A stretch of DNA of 64,000 nucleotides from Marinomonas transparens (lineage in GTDB: Bacteria; Pseudomonadota; Gammaproteobacteria; Pseudomonadales; Marinomonadaceae): the NCBI RefSeq assembly GCF_016463975.1, contig NZ_JAEMNX010000001.1:248001-312000 (forward strand), given 5' to 3'. The position numbers were made by a program, and so were the translations under genes. Within the stretch, counting starts at the first letter, position 1. The number at the start of each line of letters is the position of its first letter. The notes beneath the pieces were generated by a model. It saw only the letters and a list, made by a program, of their open reading frames with translations. It was not told the DNA's origin and did no database searches. Below, one piece after another: positions 36,370 to 44,435 of this stretch.

Positions 36370-37167
36370 ATGATGTTAATAACGGGAACCTCAGGCCAAC
36401 TTTCATCACTTATTGTAGCCAAAGCAAAAGAACTAGGCTTAAATTTTATTACGGCTAGCCGGTCACTTAACGCTGATAGGCAGATGGACTTTGACCATAT
36501 TGAAACAATAGATTTTACAGGTGTCGATACTCTGTTTCTTACCTCTGCTGGTTATGCTGAGGATGATATTGTTATTCGCCGGCACAATAACGTTATTACC
36601 GCAGCCAGCACGCAAGGAGTAAAGCATATTGTCTATACAAGCCTTTCTTATGCAAGTGATCATCTAGGCTTTGCTTTAGCTCACCGTTGGACAGAAAGAA
36701 GGTTACAAGAAAGCGGTATGGCATGGACAATATTGCGTAATGGTCTTTACGCTGAATTAATTGGCAGTCTTGCTAGTTCCTATGAAGGTCGAATAACTGC
36801 ACCTTTTGGTAACGAAGAAATTTCAGCAGTTTCACGAGAAGACCTTGCAGATGCTGCGGTTGCAGTACTCAAAGATACGATAGCGCACAATAATAAGGTA
36901 TACGAGCTATCTGGGGTAAAGTCATTCTCAGTGCCCGATCTTGCGCAACGCATTTCTGTTCGTTACGAACCAACCGACTTAAGCACAGAAAGAAGCAGGC
37001 TAGAAACTTTACAATTACTTCCCTTTCAGGTTCCAATGTTGATGTCTATATACGCTTCGTCAATGGCAGGCTTCCTAAAAACAAACTCGAGTGACCTCAC
37101 AAGTCTGGTACCTCGACCTAGGGATGCACTCGCAACTGCTTGTACGACTGCGACGAAAGAAACATAA
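36370..37167 (+). CDS. NmrA-like NAD(P)-binding protein (QorB/YtfG type)
   Basis: A 265-residue atypical short-chain dehydrogenase. The cofactor motif is 'ITGTSGQLSSL' (residues 4-14), followed by 'VDTLFLTSAGY' and 'GVKHIVYTSLSYA', with 'TILRNGLYAEL' as the NmrA substrate region. E. coli YtfG is an NADPH quinone oxidoreductase with the same motifs. GAGG precedes a double ATG. Divergence from an HxlR regulator suggests response to quinones or other electrophiles. Confidence 0.83.
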   Translation: MMLITGTSGQLSSLIVAKAKELGLNFITASRSLNADRQMDFDHIETIDFTGVDTLFLTSAGYAEDDIVIRRHNNVITAASTQGVKHIVYTSLSYASDHLGFALAHRWTERRLQESGMAWTILRNGLYAELIGSLASSYEGRITAPFGNEEISAVSREDLADAAVAVLKDTIAHNNKVYELSGVKSFSVPDLAQRISVRYEPTDLSTERSRLETLQLLPFQVPMLMSIYASSMAGFLKTNSSDLTSLVPRPRDALATACTTATKET

Positions 37168-37229
37168 CAACTAAATCAATAGCACATTTACGTATCCGTT
37201 GCCTTTATTTGTTACATGTTTACACCTGA

Positions 37230-37345
37230 AATACGGCCCGGCTTAAAAGATGGGACTACAAGTAACCCTTGCCGCTGCACAATTAAAATTGTGCAGCGGC
37301 ATTGCCAGAGTTATCCAGTAGGTGACACATCCCATGGTTGCGATG
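37230..37345 (+). pseudogene. Fused fragments of a YafY/WYL-type regulator gene
   Basis: Bases 37240-37317 align with codons about 88-113 of the intact regulator at 38355 ('KMGLQ.TLA.AQLKL'), but the codon for Gln90 reads TAA and a one-base shift follows. Bases 37316-37341 then match codons 277-285 ('PVGDT.H.C'), so about 160 codons have been lost between them. The junction to a globin fragment comes next. This is a decayed copy, not an expressed gene. Confidence 0.8.
37271..37300. repeat. Perfect 30-nt palindrome inside the regulator fragment
   Basis: GCCGCTGCACAATT (37271-37284) and AATTGTGCAGCGGC (37287-37300) are exact inverted copies. The intact regulator has only an imperfect version at the same place. 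It could act as a terminator for the NmrA-like gene, but no T-run follows. Confidence 0.8.
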
Positions 37346-37465
37346 GACTGTTGCGCTTTGAATGAAATAGGTTACCAAGACGATCTAAAAACCTACCTGC
37401 TCAGCAAGCTAGAATTTCCCGCAGAACGTATTCGACAAGTGAGTACAGCAAGGCATAATAGCTAA
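37334..37465 (+). pseudogene. 3' fragment of a second truncated-haemoglobin gene
   Basis: From 37361 to 37465 the sequence aligns without gaps to the last 35 codons of the globin at 35362; I count 96 of 105 bases identical. Six of the eight sense-codon differences are synonymous, and both copies end 'QVSTARHNS' before a stop. The haem-binding helices are missing, so no globin can be made. A 43-codon frame from 37334 is open but its first residues come from the fusion. The bias to silent changes shows the source gene diverged under selection before being broken. Confidence 0.85.
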
Positions 37466-37520
37466 GTTAACAACACCAGCTAAACAAATACTCTTGATAA
37501 CCCAAATCACGAAACGATCT

Positions 37521-38189
37521 CTAGTTAATATCACCGTTATTTGCTGCCGACGATTGCTCAAGTTTCAACGCTTGGTCTTGCTGTTCAACGTTAATAAATG
37601 CTGGGCGAGAGGTAATGCGCTCAATGTAAGCGTCAACCACAGGGTTCGTCGTAATTAACCCCAGCATGCTGCACCATTTCAACGTTGCGCCCCAAAAGAT
37701 ATCGACAGCGTAAAGCTGTTCTCCCAGTAAATAAGGGCCTTTGGCTATTTGGTCGTACAAAGCTTTCAGCATGGTGTCAAAGCTACCGTAGGGAGAATGG
37801 AGCGCCTCAATAGGAGAACGATTAAAAGCTTGGTCGATCAAAGCGGGTTCAAAGCTGCTCCCTTGGAAAGCCATCCAGCGCAAATAGGCACCGCGCTTAG
37901 GATCATTAAAAGCAGGTGCCAGCCCTTTCTCAGGAAACAGGTCAGCCAGATATAAGTAACAGGCAACTTGTTCGGTCACAACAGTGCCCTTATGAACCAG
38001 GGTTGGAAACTTGCCCAAAGGGTTTATCGCCAAAAATTCCGCTTGTTGATTTTCCCCTGCTGCGAAATTCAGAACCTTCATTTCATAGGAAACGCCCAAT
38101 TCTTCCAGCAAAGTCCAAATGCCAGTTCCTCTAGTTTGTGGGGCATGATATAGGGTAATAGTGTCGTTGTTGCTTAAAATCTCGCTCAT
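37521..38189 (-). CDS. Glutathione S-transferase family protein
   Basis: A 222-residue GST. The N-terminal thioredoxin-like domain (about 10-88) has 'LYHAPQTRGTGIWTLLEELG', with glutathione-site residues in 'NPLGKFPTLVHKGTVVTEQVA'. The helical C-terminal domain follows, with 'LGEQLYAVDIFWGATLKW' near 155. Catalysis may use Thr or Ser rather than Tyr near residue 19. It conjugates or reduces electrophiles; the substrate is unknown. It is divergent from the YafY-type regulator, which may control it. Confidence 0.85.
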   Translation of the reverse strand: MSEILSNNDTITLYHAPQTRGTGIWTLLEELGVSYEMKVLNFAAGENQQAEFLAINPLGKFPTLVHKGTVVTEQVACYLYLADLFPEKGLAPAFNDPKRGAYLRWMAFQGSSFEPALIDQAFNRSPIEALHSPYGSFDTMLKALYDQIAKGPYLLGEQLYAVDIFWGATLKWCSMLGLITTNPVVDAYIERITSRPAFINVEQQDQALKLEQSSAANNGDIN

Positions 38190-38354
38190 GTTCGCTACCT
38201 TAAAAGTTGGTTAATGAAATAGTGGTTACTGCATGAGCCATGTTAGAGATGAAACCTGCCACCTTATGTCAGGTATTTACTTTATACTGGGAAAATACAT
38301 TCGCTTGGCGCTATGACTTAACACGGCTACTTAGAACAACCAAAGGAGAACCCC

Positions 38355-39314
38355 ATGCGAGCCAGCCGAGTACTGAAACTTCTGATGATGCTCCAATCCC
38401 ATGAAAAGGTCACCGCTCAAGCATTAGCAGACGCCTGTGAAACCTCTATCCGTACCGTTTATCGAGATATCGACGCGCTAAGTGCAATAGGCGTCCCCGT
38501 ATACAGTGAACAAGGCGTACAAGGCGGCTACCGTCTATTACATGGCTACCGCACTCGCTTAAACGGACTTTCTGCCAAAGAAGCAGAAACCTTATTTCTG
38601 GCGGGTTTATCCGGTTCCGCTCAAAAAATGGGACTACAAACCACGCTTGCCGATGCACAATTGAAATTGAAAGCGGCATTACCAGAAGACATCCGACACG
38701 AAGCGGATCGCTTACAGAGCCGATTTTTACTGGATGCGCCAAACTGGTTTTCTGACGATGAAACCGTAACCTTCTTACCAGAACTCATGACAGCCGTGTT
38801 AGACCAACAGTGTATTAGCATGCGATACCAGAGCTGGAAAGGCGAACGAAACCGCCAAGCCCAACCATTGGGCATCGTCTTAAAAGGCGGTCAGTGGTAT
38901 TTATTAGCGAAAGTAGACAATGACATTCGGACGTATCGCGTATCCCGAATTGACTCACTCACCGTATTAGAAGAACGCTTTGAACGCCCAAAAGACTTCA
39001 ACTTAACAGCGTTTTGGCAAGACAGCCTACGTCGTATGGAAGCACTGCAATTCCCAATGATAGCCGAAGTACGATTAACCGCGTTGGGAGTGAAAATCAT
39101 GGAATACGTGTGTTCTTCTTATGTGGTAAATCAGGCACAAATTGAACCTATGGATGATTCAGGCTGGCATAGTGTCAAACTGCCAGTAGGCGACACACCC
39201 CACGCTTGTACTGAACTTTTACGCTTTGGCGTAGAACTCGAAGTCATTGGCCCACCAACACTACGCCTAGCGATGGAAGAACTCGTATCGTCCTTATCCA
39301 AGATTTATCAATGA
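38355..39314 (+). CDS. YafY-type HTH-WYL transcriptional regulator
   Basis: A 319-residue regulator. The N-terminal HTH_11 domain is 'RVLKLLMMLQSHEKVTAQALADACETSIRTVYRDIDALSAIG' in segments (5-46). The central WYL domain starts near 140 ('AVLDQQCISMRYQSWKGE', 'PLGIVLKGGQWYLLAKVD', 'IRTYRVSRI'), with a WCX-like C-terminal domain after 230. Such proteins sense a ligand, often DNA-damage or nucleotide-related, and bind DNA as dimers. AAAGGAG precedes the ATG. Decayed parts of a homologue lie at 37230. Confidence 0.87.
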   Translation: MRASRVLKLLMMLQSHEKVTAQALADACETSIRTVYRDIDALSAIGVPVYSEQGVQGGYRLLHGYRTRLNGLSAKEAETLFLAGLSGSAQKMGLQTTLADAQLKLKAALPEDIRHEADRLQSRFLLDAPNWFSDDETVTFLPELMTAVLDQQCISMRYQSWKGERNRQAQPLGIVLKGGQWYLLAKVDNDIRTYRVSRIDSLTVLEERFERPKDFNLTAFWQDSLRRMEALQFPMIAEVRLTALGVKIMEYVCSSYVVNQAQIEPMDDSGWHSVKLPVGDTPHACTELLRFGVELEVIGPPTLRLAMEELVSSLSKIYQ

Positions 39315-39355
39315 AATAGATATTTGGTGTAAGAGGGAAGCTTTCAGCTTCGTTT

Positions 39356-39375
39356 AAAGGGGCTTTGCCCCTTTT
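39356..39375 (+). terminator. Terminator of the YafY-type gene
   Basis: AAAGGGGC-TTT-GCCCCTTT with T-rich end, 42 bp after the stop. Confidence 0.75.
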
Positions 39376-39400
39376 GAACCCCAGTTATTCGTTATATTGT

Positions 39401-39770
39401 TTCCATTCAAACACTTTGTATTCATAAGGTTTATTCCGCCCCGCTGGGCGTGGGTCTAGTTCATTAGCTGATTCAAGTTCCATTCAAACATTTTGTATTC
39501 CCAACCTTTTTTCCGCCCTGCTGGGCGTGTAACTTTTGTCAAACGACACAAAAGTAACCAAAAGGTCTCTTATCGGACTTTCAGCCCAAAACGTCTCATT
39601 GGCTTTGTTTAACATAAGCCTTAGCACAACGGTTTTTTACGTAAGGTGTTGATGTGATTTTTAGATGCAAATAAGTCAGTAATCGAATGACTCGGAAACA
39701 CCATAGGGTCGCGCAATCAGGATTGCGTCGAATTTGATTTATCTGGGCCGAGAGTCACTAAGTGACGTTC
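39401..39770 (+). repeat. Left copy of a long intergenic repeat bordering the ATPase-HNH island
   Basis: No gene is visible between 39315 and 39985. A 50-bp unit 'TTCCATTCAAACAYTTTGTATTC ... TTCCGCCCYGCTGGGCG' (read with gaps) occurs twice directly, at 39401-39452 and 39479-39529. It is followed by AAAAGTAACCAAAAGG (39551-39566), TTACGTAAGGT (39637-39647) and CAATCAGGATTG (39714-39725), then TCTGG and GAGTCACTAAG near 39742-39761. The second unit and these landmarks recur in inverted order and orientation at 42936-43219. Confidence 0.75.
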
Positions 39771-39985
39771 CGCACGGCGGATCACCGAAGAAGAACTCAA
39801 CTGGTAGCAAGTGAAGTGGAGAAGCTAAAAGTCCTGACGAAGAAGTCTGCCTAGCTAAAATACAAAGCTATCAACAGACTTAAAGATTAGCCTTGTTATG
39901 GACTGTGAAATCAACGACTCTGATCCCTTGAATCCAAAGACTCCAACTACGGTGCCTTAATTTTACTCTGGCCTGAATTATTAAA

Positions 39986-40873
39986 CTATCCCTCAAAGAA
40001 TGCGACGGAATTTGCTAAACATTGGTACATAACTTTTTTCCAATGATTAGGAAATTGGGTGGATTCTATTATTGGCATAAGATTTGAACTAATAAACTCT
40101 GTCTTGATTGCTTGAGGTGTTACTTGTGGAGCAAGCCTTAGAACACTTTCTGTAAAGGCATTTTTTTGATCAATAACTTCACTTAAATGTTTTCCTGCTT
40201 CTAACCTATACCTACAGGCTAAGTCTAGAGCATTAAAATGACTAGCCGCCCTATTTTTGTCTTCCTGACTCCATGTGGTAGGGCAATTAACGTAAAACCG
40301 AAACGCTCCATCATCTTCATCAATATACTCAGCAAAAACCCATTGTTCCTGATAAAAAAGATCTTTATCTATATATGGATGGATTGCCTGTTCATCTGCG
40401 ATGGTAGCGTAAGCTTGGCCTTTCTCACCCATATTGCAATCACGGCATGATGGCACTAAATTCAATGGCATTACTGAAAACTCAGGAAAATGAGCTTTTG
40501 GTAGAAAATGATCTAAGTTCTTAGTATGACCTATATCCCCACAAAATGGGCAGCGCTCCCCAGAAGAAACCAACAAAATATCGTAATAATCTCTTGCAGG
40601 TTTGTCTTTGTCGCGCAAATTATTTTCATACAGGTTAACTAATTTTCTTTTTGTAAGATGCCCAACAACTTGGGTTGTATCAGCTAAAGGGGTTACTTTA
40701 GGGTATGTGTATAAGTTGCCAGCAACACTTAATGCTTGGTATTGCTGTTCTTTTGTGTAAAAAGTTGGAAAAACTGAAATAAAGTTGTTTCGAACATTAA
40801 CTTGTTCCATTCCTTCTGAGCACTTTTCCAGCATGTCTTTGAAAGATATATTAGGGAGAGCTAGTCTTTTCAT
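39986..40873 (-). CDS. HNH endonuclease, PtuB-like effector of a Septu-like defence module
   Basis: A 295-residue protein with a central HNH nuclease fold. The first zinc knuckle is C108-P-F-C111, the catalytic DH is in 'NLDHFLPKAHFPEF' (D121, H122), Asn is in 'PLNLVPSC', and the second knuckle is C143-R-D-C146-N. This 'DHFLPK ... CRDCN' arrangement is typical of HNH effectors paired with ABC-type ATPases, as in Septu PtuB. N- and C-terminal regions are not recognised. Its ATG overlaps the ATPase stop by 4 bp. It would act in the cytoplasm, cutting nucleic acid when released by the ATPase. Unlike its neighbours it is A+T rich, a sign of transfer. Confidence 0.75.
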   Translation of the reverse strand: MKRLALPNISFKDMLEKCSEGMEQVNVRNNFISVFPTFYTKEQQYQALSVAGNLYTYPKVTPLADTTQVVGHLTKRKLVNLYENNLRDKDKPARDYYDILLVSSGERCPFCGDIGHTKNLDHFLPKAHFPEFSVMPLNLVPSCRDCNMGEKGQAYATIADEQAIHPYIDKDLFYQEQWVFAEYIDEDDGAFRFYVNCPTTWSQEDKNRAASHFNALDLACRYRLEAGKHLSEVIDQKNAFTESVLRLAPQVTPQAIKTEFISSNLMPIIESTQFPNHWKKVMYQCLANSVAFFEG

Positions 40874-42447
40874 TTTGATTTGCTTTCATCCCTACTTAAA
40901 ACCATTGCTTTTAAAACAGTTCTGCCCTCTAAGCCTATTTGATTCTTATATTTTAACAATATTTCATCATACGAATCCCCTGATTCAACAGATTTAGTTA
41001 GAAGTGAGTGATATCCTGAATTTGCAACTTCAAGAACAAATACTTCACGAGTTAATACTCCAAGGTTTTCGCCAAACGTTTCTATTTCGGGCCTTTCAAC
41101 TGCTATAACTTCCCTAGAGCGTATGACTTTCCATACACATGATTTGGGAATTTCTTGGAGAACAACAGGGGAGTGAGTAGCGATTATTGCTACTCCATTT
41201 TTGATATACAACAAATCACTTAACGTACGCAAAAATGCCGACAAAAGAGGTGGATGCAGATGGCCTTCTGGCTCATCCAATAATACAAGAGATTTTTCTC
41301 CAACGGTATTAACTAATCTCGTTATAGTAAACAGTACTATTGCATGCCCAGAACTCATTCGTTGTAAGTAATTATTTATATCCTGATAAAATAACTCTTT
41401 AAACTGGTCATTATCAATTTGAATATTTTTGTTATTTTCTTTAAGGTTGGTATATCTAGTATTAAGTATGCTTAATCCCATATTTTCGAAGTTTTGATCA
41501 CTGCTTAAACTATGAATAGCATCAAGCCAAAGAGCTTTTTTACCTTCGTTACTTAAGCAACCGATTAAAGCTGAAACAAAGTCTTTACGAATATCACCTA
41601 ATGAATTTAGCGCTTCATTATTTTCTCTATTTTTTAGACCAATATAAAAATACTTCGTTCCTTTAGCAGGGTCTGGTTGTTCTTGAGGTGGGGTAAATGG
41701 ATCGAATGCGCTAAAAGATACGGAAACTAAAGAACGAAAATAACCATTAGGAATACGAGTTTCAGTAAACATACTACTTTCTGTAAAAAGACATGATTCG
41801 TGTTCGGGATTGGTTATCGCATCAATCATACCGTTTAAAATAGTCGTTTTACCACATCCGTTACGCCCAATAAAAGCATGAATATTTGTGCTTGGTATAG
41901 ATCCTACTTTTACTTTAAATGGTATTTTTAGATCACAATAACCATCTAGATTTTTTCTTACAAAGTTAAATTTAAAATCAGATAACTCAGCAAGGCCATC
42001 GAGTACCCTAGAGAACTGGCCATGTACATCAGATAATGTAACCCCACGAAAAAGAGATGTATTCAAGACTTCTTCATCTTCAATGTCTTTGATTTTTTCG
42101 GGTTTATAAACAATATCTTCTAAAGCAGTTAATAAGTTTCGCTTTACTTCAGAGTCTAACTTATTTAAATTTTTGTAATATTCAGTATCAGTTCCTAATG
42201 AGAAGTATTGATCATTTAAAAGCGAGAAGCCTTGGCCTAATGTCGTGTATGTAGCTTTGTCAGTAGTTTGTCCTTTAAAAGCAATCTTTACATTTCCAAT
42301 TTCATGTTCTTTTCCTTCCTTATCAAAGACTGTTAAATAAAACATGGTGATGAAGGAATAATCATTCCACTTATCTACACTTAAATATGCGGTATCTATA
42401 GAAGCAGGAGGTTTTCGACCATAATTATCTATAACTACAAAATTCAT
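40870..42447 (-). CDS. ABC/SMC-like AAA ATPase, PtuA-like sensor of a Septu-like defence module
   Basis: A 525-residue ATPase. A beta-rich N-terminal part of about 180 residues with no known name ('YLSVDKWNDYSFITMFYLTVFD', read as a segment, then 'IGNVKIAFKG') precedes Walker A 'IGRNGCGKTT' (about 193-202). The ABC-like signature 'RMSSGHA' is near 385, Walker B 'SLVLLDEPEGHLHPP' follows, and a switch His lies in 'IIATHSPVV'. Pairing with an HNH gene by a 4-bp overlap fits Septu (PtuA-PtuB) logic. The ATG at 42447 has GGGA 9 bp upstream and is preferred to two in-frame starts further out. The long N-terminal region departs from typical PtuA, where Walker A is near the start. Confidence 0.75.
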   Translation of the reverse strand: MNFVVIDNYGRKPPASIDTAYLSVDKWNDYSFITMFYLTVFDKEGKEHEIGNVKIAFKGQTTDKATYTTLGQGFSLLNDQYFSLGTDTEYYKNLNKLDSEVKRNLLTALEDIVYKPEKIKDIEDEEVLNTSLFRGVTLSDVHGQFSRVLDGLAELSDFKFNFVRKNLDGYCDLKIPFKVKVGSIPSTNIHAFIGRNGCGKTTILNGMIDAITNPEHESCLFTESSMFTETRIPNGYFRSLVSVSFSAFDPFTPPQEQPDPAKGTKYFYIGLKNRENNEALNSLGDIRKDFVSALIGCLSNEGKKALWLDAIHSLSSDQNFENMGLSILNTRYTNLKENNKNIQIDNDQFKELFYQDINNYLQRMSSGHAIVLFTITRLVNTVGEKSLVLLDEPEGHLHPPLLSAFLRTLSDLLYIKNGVAIIATHSPVVLQEIPKSCVWKVIRSREVIAVERPEIETFGENLGVLTREVFVLEVANSGYHSLLTKSVESGDSYDEILLKYKNQIGLEGRTVLKAMVLSRDESKSK

Positions 42448-42477
42448 CTCTACATATCCCATAAAACATATTAACAA

Positions 42478-42935
42478 ACCCCTTTAGCTTTTTAGTTCAC
42501 ATTTATTATTTAGTCGTAGCGATTAGCCCAGTAAAACTATTGAACAACTTAATAGCGAATATACTAATGTAGGTGACTACCAAAAAACCTTAGAACTACT
42601 ATAAAGCATTTATTTTAAATTTTTTATTAAAAAACAAAAAATAGTAAAAGCGAGCGTTCGATTTAAATATTTCAAGGAAGGTAATTAAGGAGATGCACTA
42701 GATAAGAAAACTCCATCTAAAACACGCCTTTCCCTGACTGTTTTTGACGATACTATTAGGCGGTTTAAATAACCACTTCATATTTGTGTCTTTTCTTTAC
42801 TAACAAGCCGTTATGTAAGCGGTGGGCTGCTAACCCCCCACAAAGCCAAAAGACATAACCCCATCTTCCGTCTTCCCCTTACTCTTTAACTCAGGTAACA
42901 AAGACAAGGAAAAGAGACTTTGGTCTTTGGTGTCT
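42478..42935. other. Non-coding A+T-rich stretch upstream of the ATPase gene
   Basis: No convincing reading frame is present. The 5' part should hold the promoter of the ATPase-HNH operon. It includes an A/T tract at 42608-42645 and a TTATGTAAGCGG segment near 42811. Nothing else was recognised. Confidence 0.5.
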
Positions 42936-43219
42936 CAAGGTCTTACTGACTCTTAAACCAGACAAAAATCATTCGATTCAATCCTGATTGAACGACCATG
43001 ATCTCCTCACGTGACACAGTAAAGACAGACTCTAAAACACATAAAGAATCCATTAATACCTTACGTAACAACGAGCGTAGGGGAACAATCATGCGCTTAT
43101 GGCAAAACAACGCATTAAATGTCTAAAGAGACCTTTTGGTTACTTTTGCGGCTCTGGGCAAAAGTTACCCGCTCAGCAGAGCGGAAAAATGCTAATAAAT
43201 ACAAAGCGTTTGAATGGAA
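42936..43219 (-). repeat. Right, inverted copy of the long intergenic repeat
   Basis: Read on the minus strand it gives TTCCATTC (43219), a CGCTCTGCTGAGCGG block (43174-43186 region), AAAAGTAACCAAAAGG (43131-43146), TTACGTAAGGT (43058-43068), CAATCAGGATTG (42979-42990), then TCTGG and GAGTCAGTAAG. The order and approximate spacing match the left copy. The end lies 26 bp from the FemAB-like gene. Confidence 0.75.
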
Positions 43220-43244
43220 CTTGGCTAACCTGATGCCCCGAGAG

Positions 43245-44402
43245 TTAACTCTCTTTAAACGGCAACAACCCATGGGTATCCCGATGATACCCCCGCACGG
43301 CTTCCGCTTCTTCTTCACAAAACTGCCCAATGGCATCACGAAAACCCGGGTGGGCGATATGATGAATACTGTGGCTGAAGACAGGTTCAAAACCTCGGGC
43401 TATTTTGTGTTCCCCTTGGGTGCCCGGATCGAAGTGCTGTAACCCTTTTTCCAAACAGAACTCGATACCTTGGTAGTAACAGGCTTCAAAGTGCAGGCAG
43501 TCTACTTCTTCCATACAGCCCCAGTAACGACCATACAAAGAATGATCATCGAAGAAACACCAAGAAGCGGCTATGGCTTCGTCCTCTCGATGGGCTTGCA
43601 CTAGAAGAATTTTATCACCCATTGTGTCGGCCAGTTGCCCAAAAAACTCGCGGGTTAAGTAACCTTGCTGACCGCGCTTTGCGTAGGTTGCTTGATAGCA
43701 GAGGTAGAAGAAGTCTATCTCGGCAGGTGTGAGGTCACTGCCTAATGTTCTGGTTAGGTTAATGCCTTGTTTCGCGACTTTCTCTCGCTCTTTTCGGGCT
43801 GTCTTGCGCTTGCGGCTGGAGAAGTGGGAAAGGTAGTGTTCCATGTCTTGATAGTCACGGTTAAACCAATGAAATTGACAGGATATGCGGTGTAAGAGGT
43901 CTTTATTTGGGGCGAATAATTCTGCATGTTCTGGCTTGGTGAATAACAGATGCCAGCTTGAAAACTCTCGCGCTTGGTTCGCTTGCGTCATGATCTCGGC
44001 AAGGGCTGGGTACAGATGAGCAAAGGCGAGGTTGTCGCCTTTTGGGTCCATATGAGAAAACAGCCGAAGCCCAGTCACAGGAGAGAAGGGTATCGCCCAA
44101 ATACGTTTAGGGTAATACGCCATACCGTGCCGCTGGTAGGCATCTGCCCAAGACCAATCGAATACAAATTCCCCTTGGGAGTGGGTTTTCAAATAGGTTG
44201 GCGCAATGGCCAGCGGTGTATCGTCGTCATCCATCACCAATAAATATTCAGGATACCAGCCCGTGCCATCGCCAATGCTTTTGCTTTGCTCTAAGGCTTT
44301 ATGGAAGGCGAACTGTGCAAAGGGATAACGCGTTTCTCCAATGGCTTCTTGCCATTTGGCTTCGCCTATTTGATCCACTGAGTTAAACCATTGTGCCTTC
44401 AT
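43245..44402 (-). CDS. FemAB-like GNAT protein (DUF482 family)
   Basis: A 385-residue protein of the DUF482 'peptidoglycan biosynthesis/GNAT' family. Landmarks are 'YPFAQFAFHKALEQSKSIG', 'FVFDWSWADAYQRHGMAYYPK', 'SRKRKTARKEREKV' and the C-terminal 'EFCLEKGLQHFDPGTQGEHKIARGF' region, read as segments. The fold resembles Fem aminoacyl transferases, which would transfer an acyl or aminoacyl group; the true substrate is not known. It is the last gene of a probable hemF-aroE-DUF482 unit, 33 bp after aroE. Confidence 0.82.
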   Translation of the reverse strand: MKAQWFNSVDQIGEAKWQEAIGETRYPFAQFAFHKALEQSKSIGDGTGWYPEYLLVMDDDDTPLAIAPTYLKTHSQGEFVFDWSWADAYQRHGMAYYPKRIWAIPFSPVTGLRLFSHMDPKGDNLAFAHLYPALAEIMTQANQAREFSSWHLLFTKPEHAELFAPNKDLLHRISCQFHWFNRDYQDMEHYLSHFSSRKRKTARKEREKVAKQGINLTRTLGSDLTPAEIDFFYLCYQATYAKRGQQGYLTREFFGQLADTMGDKILLVQAHREDEAIAASWCFFDDHSLYGRYWGCMEEVDCLHFEACYYQGIEFCLEKGLQHFDPGTQGEHKIARGFEPVFSHSIHHIAHPGFRDAIGQFCEEEAEAVRGYHRDTHGLLPFKES

Positions 44403-44435
44403 ATTGCTTTCCTTTATGACGCTTACGTCAGTGAC

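Noticed and set aside
37334..37465. 43-codon frame as a functional mini-globin
   Set aside because: It lacks the haem pocket and distal helices, its start derives from the fusion point, and no ribosome-binding site precedes it.
39401..39529. Short direct repeats as a CRISPR array
   Set aside because: Only two imperfect copies exist, about 78 bp apart, with no uniform spacers and no cas genes.
39758..39850. Reading frame 'RRRTQLVASEVEKLKVLTKKSA' resembling the coiled-coil end of an IS3 OrfA
   Set aside because: It is short, has no start site, stops after this segment and has no partner OrfB or terminal repeats. It is probably part of the intergenic repeat.
39986..42447. Retron-associated ATPase-HNH effector pair
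   Set aside because: No reverse transcriptase gene and no msr/msd-like structure was found in the flanking 500 bp on either side.
43119..43442. 107-codon plus-strand frame next to the right repeat
   Set aside because: Its second half is the antisense of the FemAB-like gene and its first half is repeat sequence; there is no ribosome-binding site.
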